Source: Ifrita kowaldi (lineage: Eukaryota; Chordata; Aves; Passeriformes; Cinclosomatidae). Taken from it: a stretch of DNA of 64,000 nucleotides. The stretch lies in NCBI GenBank assembly GCA_013398055.1, contig VZRS01009682.1:2660-66659 (forward strand). The letters run 5' to 3'. Shown here in pieces: positions 59,426 through 64,000 of this stretch. Each line of letters begins with the position of its first letter. The stretch's first letter is position 1. The position numbers and the translations under genes were made by a program. The notes under the pieces are model-generated. The model was not told the origin of the DNA and did not search any database. It saw only the letters and a list, made by a program, of their open reading frames with translations.

Positions 59426-60779
59426 TCAGAGGGATGCTCGGCTGTGGGGCTCCATCCCGAGAGCTGCGGTGGGGCAGGAGGGGGTCAGTTCCCGCTGAAA
59501 GAACCCCGGGGCTCACCAGCCCCCGGGGTAACCGAGTGTTCCCTCTGCAGCATCACCCGTGGTGCTGTGGGATGGGACATGCCATGTCTGGCCTTCCCTG
59601 CAGCTCCCGCCGTGTCACAGCTGTGTCTGGGGTGTCAGTGTGTCAAAGAGCGAGCGATGGGAACATCCACAGTCACTGGTGACACGTTTTTGTTATAGGC
59701 ACAAGATCTTAGGGAGGTTTGGTTGGGTCAGCCTGACCTTGTGGTTTGGCTCACAGCGAGAGCACTGTCGCTTGAAGGATCAAATCCCAAACAGCTGCTG
59801 TTTAAACTGGCTTTCGGTTCAGCTCTTTGTGCTTGTATACAATATTTCAGTGTATACAATATTGTAGTGCCCCGTTGCTCACCACACAATGTTGCAGGTG
59901 CGGTGGGTGTGTGGTGCTGCTGAAAGCAAACCCAAGGACAGCTCAGTGCCCCATGTGCTCCTCACGATGTGCTGGAGTGAGTGGCATTTAGGCAGCGTTG
60001 ATCTAACAGAGAAAGACAGGAGCGAGCCCAGCCTTGGAGTTCTGTTCTCTTTTATTTCCCTCTCTTGAAATCTGTGTCAGGAAGAGTGGTAAGCCCTGAA
60101 CCAGTAATTTCATGGAGCTCTTTTGGCCCTGTCAGCATTGTTATTCCAAATATCAGCATATCCCTGTGTGTGTGTGTGTACTGAAACATCAGTTAATCAC
60201 CAGCAGCACACAGAATACTGTTGATTTTTTTTTCCCTTCGTGAGGAAATGATGTCCTTGATTGGTGGGTGTTTAAATTTTCGCTGATTAATTCAGTTTTC
60301 CAAAATTTTTGGCAATTTAGAAGTCGTCAGCCAAGAGTCTGTCCAGCTGGTCAGGCCAGTGAGCGCAGTGTCACTTTCTCGGGAGGAAAACATTCACAGC
60401 AGGTGTATTGACTCTTACTGCTGCTGTTTGTTTGAAAGAGTGTTGGAATTCCTGGAGCAGAGCCCAGGAGAGGCACAAACAGGTACCTGTGATGCTGTCC
60501 TGGTCCTGAGTGCCATCACTCATGGACAGCTTTCAGCTGCAGCAAGTCTGTCGCTCCAACAGCCACGGGATGTATCCCTGTTGTTTTGGAGATGGATTGG
60601 ATCAGCGTGTTGGGAGCCTGTGCCCAATCTAATAATAGTATCTGCCATATTCATTTCAACCAAGTACAAAAGGTGACTTCCAGCACAGCAGCAAAAACTG
60701 TAGATAACCTCATAACAATTTTTTTTCCACCTTTGGAGCTGTTGAAAGCATTTCCTCTTATTCCCATTTGTTTTACCAG
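59426..60779 (+). other. LRWD1 5' intron (inferred), nothing recognised
   Basis: Unique sequence that ends in the polypyrimidine acceptor CCCATTTGTTTTACCAG at 60779. A short (GT)n run is at about 60165-60180. No exon seen. Confidence 0.55.
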
Positions 60780-60846
60780 GAAGGTAACCAGAAGACATCT
60801 TACAGCTGACTGATTAGTGATTCCAGCAGCAGGGTGGAGATTAAAA

Positions 60847-63100
60847 ATGTCCAAAATTACTACAGAACTTCTTTTGGAAAGAGCAGTTCCAAGATCTACA
60901 AGGCTTCGAAAGATTGAGACGCTGAAGTAAGTGCAGACAGGCCCATGGAAAATTACAGATTAATTCAAGCTGGGCAATCTCCTTTTTCTGTCTTTCTTCC
61001 CCTTTTCTTCTCTTTTTTACTGAAAAAAGAGAAACAATTCCAAAGCACAGAACTGAGATGGCATTTCCAGTGCAGGAGCAGTGAGCACTGGTGGCACTGC
61101 ATTCACTAGAGAGGTTATTGGCAGATGTTACCTTCTTTTGCCATTTCTATTTTGTGAAACTGCTCAAGGCTCAATCCTGATTTCCTAACCCCAAGATATC
61201 ATCCTTACCCCCAAAGCCCTTGCATCTTTGCTAGCGATTGCTAAATGGGAATAAGAGAATCTTCCAGCATGGATTTCAGAGGATTTTTAAAGTATTTTTT
61301 GCATTATTTCCCTTCCGTTTTCCTCTCCCTCCATCACTTTCCATCCCCTCTAAATCCAGTTATCCTAGTACCTCAAACATCGCAGAGGGAGAGAATAAAC
61401 TCTGAAACACTTAAAAACCACTAAAAACAGTTTTTCCACTCAGCTCCTGAACAGAGGTCGTTGCAAATATGTGTCTTTCCAAATGTTTAACACAGTGGAA
61501 TTTCACTGTTCCGGAGCTGGCCAATCCAAGTGACTCAGCTGGCCAGTTTCTGGCTGGAGCCTTTGTTGTTTTTGTTGCTGATGTCAGGGGGTTTGGGTTT
61601 CACATGTACTCTTTAAGGTTCTTTCTTTCAGTTTGCCTTGTGCTAAAATAATTATTTTTAGAGAGAAACTTAAACATTTCTCTGAGGAGTATCAGCTGCA
61701 GTAATCTGGGTAACACAGTGATGGGGAGATGTTGGAAGCTGTGGATTTTTGGAGTGTGGCTTTCTCCACGCAGCTTCATACTGTGATGTTGAAGGGCTGT
61801 ATTTCAGAAAGTCCATTTGGGGAACACCACGGAGTTTCTCCCCAAAATGACACCACAGCCACAGCTCTGCAGCCAGCTGGATTCTCCTCAACCTTTCTTA
61901 CCAGCTCTAACTGGCTGGTTACACTTCTGGGATGGCAAGTGAAGGAGAAGAGATCTTGCTTTCTGGATTTATTTGCCTCTTTTATTCACACTTCATTAAT
62001 ATCTAGAAGCCTGTTTTTTAACTAATTATTAGTGACAGAGATTCTGTTTGTTAAAGGAACCCAAGCTTGTGCCCTCATGAGATGTTGGCTGCCAGGACTG
62101 GAAGTTCCCTTTGGAGCTCACCTAAATGATCTAACCCAATATAAATGACCCTACTTATAAAATGCAGTTTTCACTTTCTTGCAGAGAAGGGATATTTCTT
62201 TTCCCCTCACCAATATTGTACCACTTCCTCTTTCCAGGACAGAGTTCTTCTGTTTTGGTGGCAGTCTTGGGATTTTGTTAGGTAGATTTCTACATTTATC
62301 ACTGCAAGTTTTTGCAGCAAAACTCTCTATAAAAAAAAATGGAAAAATCACGTTTTTGGTCAAGTTAGTTCTTTGAAAACAGCCAGACTACTTGGGAACA
62401 CACTCTGCACTTGGCCTGAACTGTGAAATAATGAATGTAATACATTTTGTGGACAGGGTAGTGAGTGTCTTGAATTGCCACAACTTGTTTTGTTGAATCA
62501 ACATTGCACAGGAACAAAATACCAAACCTCTTAGAAGTGTAGTATTTTTTTCTATAAAATAACAACTTTTTCTGGTGATTCACTGCTCCCAGCTAGCTCA
62601 GTTACCCCTAGGAGATTATCTGAATTGCAGGTTAATTGTAGTTTAGCCGACCGGAGTCTCTGATGGTGTCAGCTCAGACACATCAGCTTCCCCACAGTGT
62701 GCTCACAATCCAGAATGCTGGCACCAGAAAAAGCAGGTTTGGTCAGATGTACCCAGTGAGTTGTGCTGGACTGAGGTGCCACCAGGTGGGACTTTGTATC
62801 CTGTGAAATCAGCATTTATTCTTCCAGTGAGCTGCAGATAGTTCATGGGGTTTTTTTGTTTTCAGCCTGTCCAAGCTGCAGTTGAAGACTGGAGACTTAG
62901 ACCCACGTTTGTTTTCCCGCCTGAGGCACCTGCAGAAACTTGATCTCTCTGATAATTTACTGGACAAATTCCCCAACAGCCTAACCCTGCCCGATCTGCG
63001 TGTCCTGAACTGCAACAATAACAAGCTGGAAGATGTAACTGCTCTGAAACAGTTCCCTCTGCTCGAGGAGCTGACCTACGAGAACAATGTGTACTTGACA
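60847..63100 (+). CDS. LRWD1: Leucine-rich repeat and WD repeat protein 1 (ORCA), first two coding exons
   Basis: Nuclear protein that binds the origin recognition complex and stabilises it on heterochromatin. Exons 60847-60926 and 62866-63100 join in frame to the first 105 residues; the remaining LRR, linker and WD40 exons lie beyond 64000. The start MSKITTELLLERAVPRS is followed by TRLRKIETLNLSKL and three leucine-rich repeats with LxxLxLxxN cores: LQKLDLSDNLLDKFPNS, LRVLNCNNNKLEDVTAL and LEELTYENNVYLT. The ATG is chosen because the family N-terminus aligns there and it follows an acceptor at 60779. The exon ends at a GTGAGT donor at 63101. In the third repeat the common Gly-Asn-Pro after LEEL is replaced by Asn-Asn-Val. 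Confidence 0.93.
60927..62865 (+). other. LRWD1 intron between coding exons 1 and 2
   Basis: AT-rich intron with GTAAGT donor and TTTTGTTTTCAG acceptor; no repeat of known class or exon seen. Confidence 0.85.
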
Positions 63101-64000
63101 GTGAGTTACCCCCCTCCTTACACCAAACAGAGAGGCAAACAAACAGCAGTTGTGCAAAGTTCTTATATATTGTTCTTGGGCAGCAAGTGCCAGGGCATTG
63201 GAGAGAGCAGCCAGCCTTTGTGTGGCATTTAACCACTTTGTGCCTCTGTTTCTCAGTCTGCAGAAGTGACTTGCCCAAAACCACTCAGATATTAAAATCT
63301 GTGTCTTGAACTCCTGATTCCCTGGGCCAAAATCCCATTTTAGGTGGCTTATCAGGCACAGTATCTTATGCTCATGCTTGTGTAAAATGTAGTAATGACT
63401 GTGTAGAGATGTCCTTCTTACAGAAACATAGAATCACAGAATGGTTTGGAAGGGACCTTAAAGCTCATCTTGTTCCACCTCCTGCCATGGGCAGGGACAC
63501 CTTCCACTAGACCAGGTTGCTCAGAACCCCATCCAATCTGGTCTGAAACACTCCTGGGGATGGGGCAGCCACAGCTTCTCTGAGCAACCTGTGCCAGTGC
63601 ATCACCACCCTCACAGTAAAGAGTTTTTTCCTAATATCTAATGTTAGTTTTATTTCCTAATATCTGTGTTAGTTTTACTGCCCTCTGTGCTCTGGAAGAG
63701 CAGACTCGGTCCTCTGATGAGGGTTTAAACTTGGTGATTAATCTGGTTTAGGTTTTGACCTCTCCCAAGAGGATCTGCTGACTGTACAAGTTAAACATCC
63801 AAAACTGATTTTACTTGTGCTGTAAACTGGCATCAGCCACTCACCATTTCCACATGCTTATTTGCTGTTGCACAATGGCAGTATATGTGTGGCTGTATGG
63901 TGAACTGTCTGACTTAAAATGCATCTAACCCAAGGAATTCCTGCTGGAATTCCTTGATTGGAGGCAGGACAGGCCTTCCCTTGTGTTAGAGTTAAGGGAT
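63101..64000 (+). other. LRWD1 intron 2, runs off the window
   Basis: Contains an antisense CR1 tail (63424-63650) and no coding exon within the window. Confidence 0.8.
63424..63650 (-). mobile_element. CR1 LINE 3' end, antisense
   Basis: Reverse complement of the CR1 tail: CATAGAATCACAGAATGG, TTTGGAAGGGACCTTAAAGC, CATGGGCAGGGACACC, CTGGGGATGGGGCAGCCACA, CTGTGCCAGTGCATCACCAC and AAGAGTTTTTTCC. Confidence 0.94.

Overview
The window looks like bird nuclear DNA. The evidence is spliced vertebrate genes with GT-AG introns and many chicken-repeat-1 (CR1) LINE 3' ends that finish in the typical avian tail (short ATTCTGTGATTCTATG-like units). Gene density and minisatellite content are high. The gene order SH2B2 - PRKRIP1 - ORAI2 - ALKBH4 - LRWD1 matches the block next to CUX1 on human 7q22.1, as I recall it. 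I cannot name the species; a songbird is possible but not shown.

Layout. 1-8.9 kb: no recognisable coding exon; probably the SH2B2 upstream region or 5' intron. It carries a nearly perfect 40-bp minisatellite (5411-6080) and a G-rich ~41-bp minisatellite just before the first coding exon. 8931-21486 (+): complete SH2B2 (APS) coding sequence in eight exons, 668 residues. 21.5-28.5 kb: SH2B2 3' UTR, intergenic DNA, a cluster of four CR1 tails and a decayed ~42-bp tandem array. 29092-35640 (+): PRKRIP1 without its first coding exon(s). 38.7-39.2 kb: CpG-island promoter, probably of ORAI2. 43864-50008 (+): complete ORAI2 coding sequence in two exons, 257 residues, followed by a long 3' UTR. 57439-58710 (-): ALKBH4 without exon 1. 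59.2-59.4 kb: CpG island shared by the divergent ALKBH4 and LRWD1. 60847-63100 (+): the first two coding exons of LRWD1; the rest lies beyond the window.

The five genes share no pathway: receptor signalling adaptor, spliceosome factor, store-operated calcium channel, Fe(II)/2-oxoglutarate dioxygenase, and ORC/heterochromatin factor. They are a conserved syntenic block, not an operon-like system. I found no undescribed gene system. The most useful unexpected observations concern assembly and repeats. Six single-N gaps occur. Three are flanked by the same sequence on both sides (1.36 kb, 0.42 kb, 0.22 kb), which suggests unmerged contig ends or haplotypes rather than real duplications. Two others lie where the missing GC-rich first exons of PRKRIP1 and ALKBH4 would be expected. 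There is also a candidate alternative last exon in PRKRIP1 and a four-codon upstream ORF that overlaps the SH2B2 start codon.
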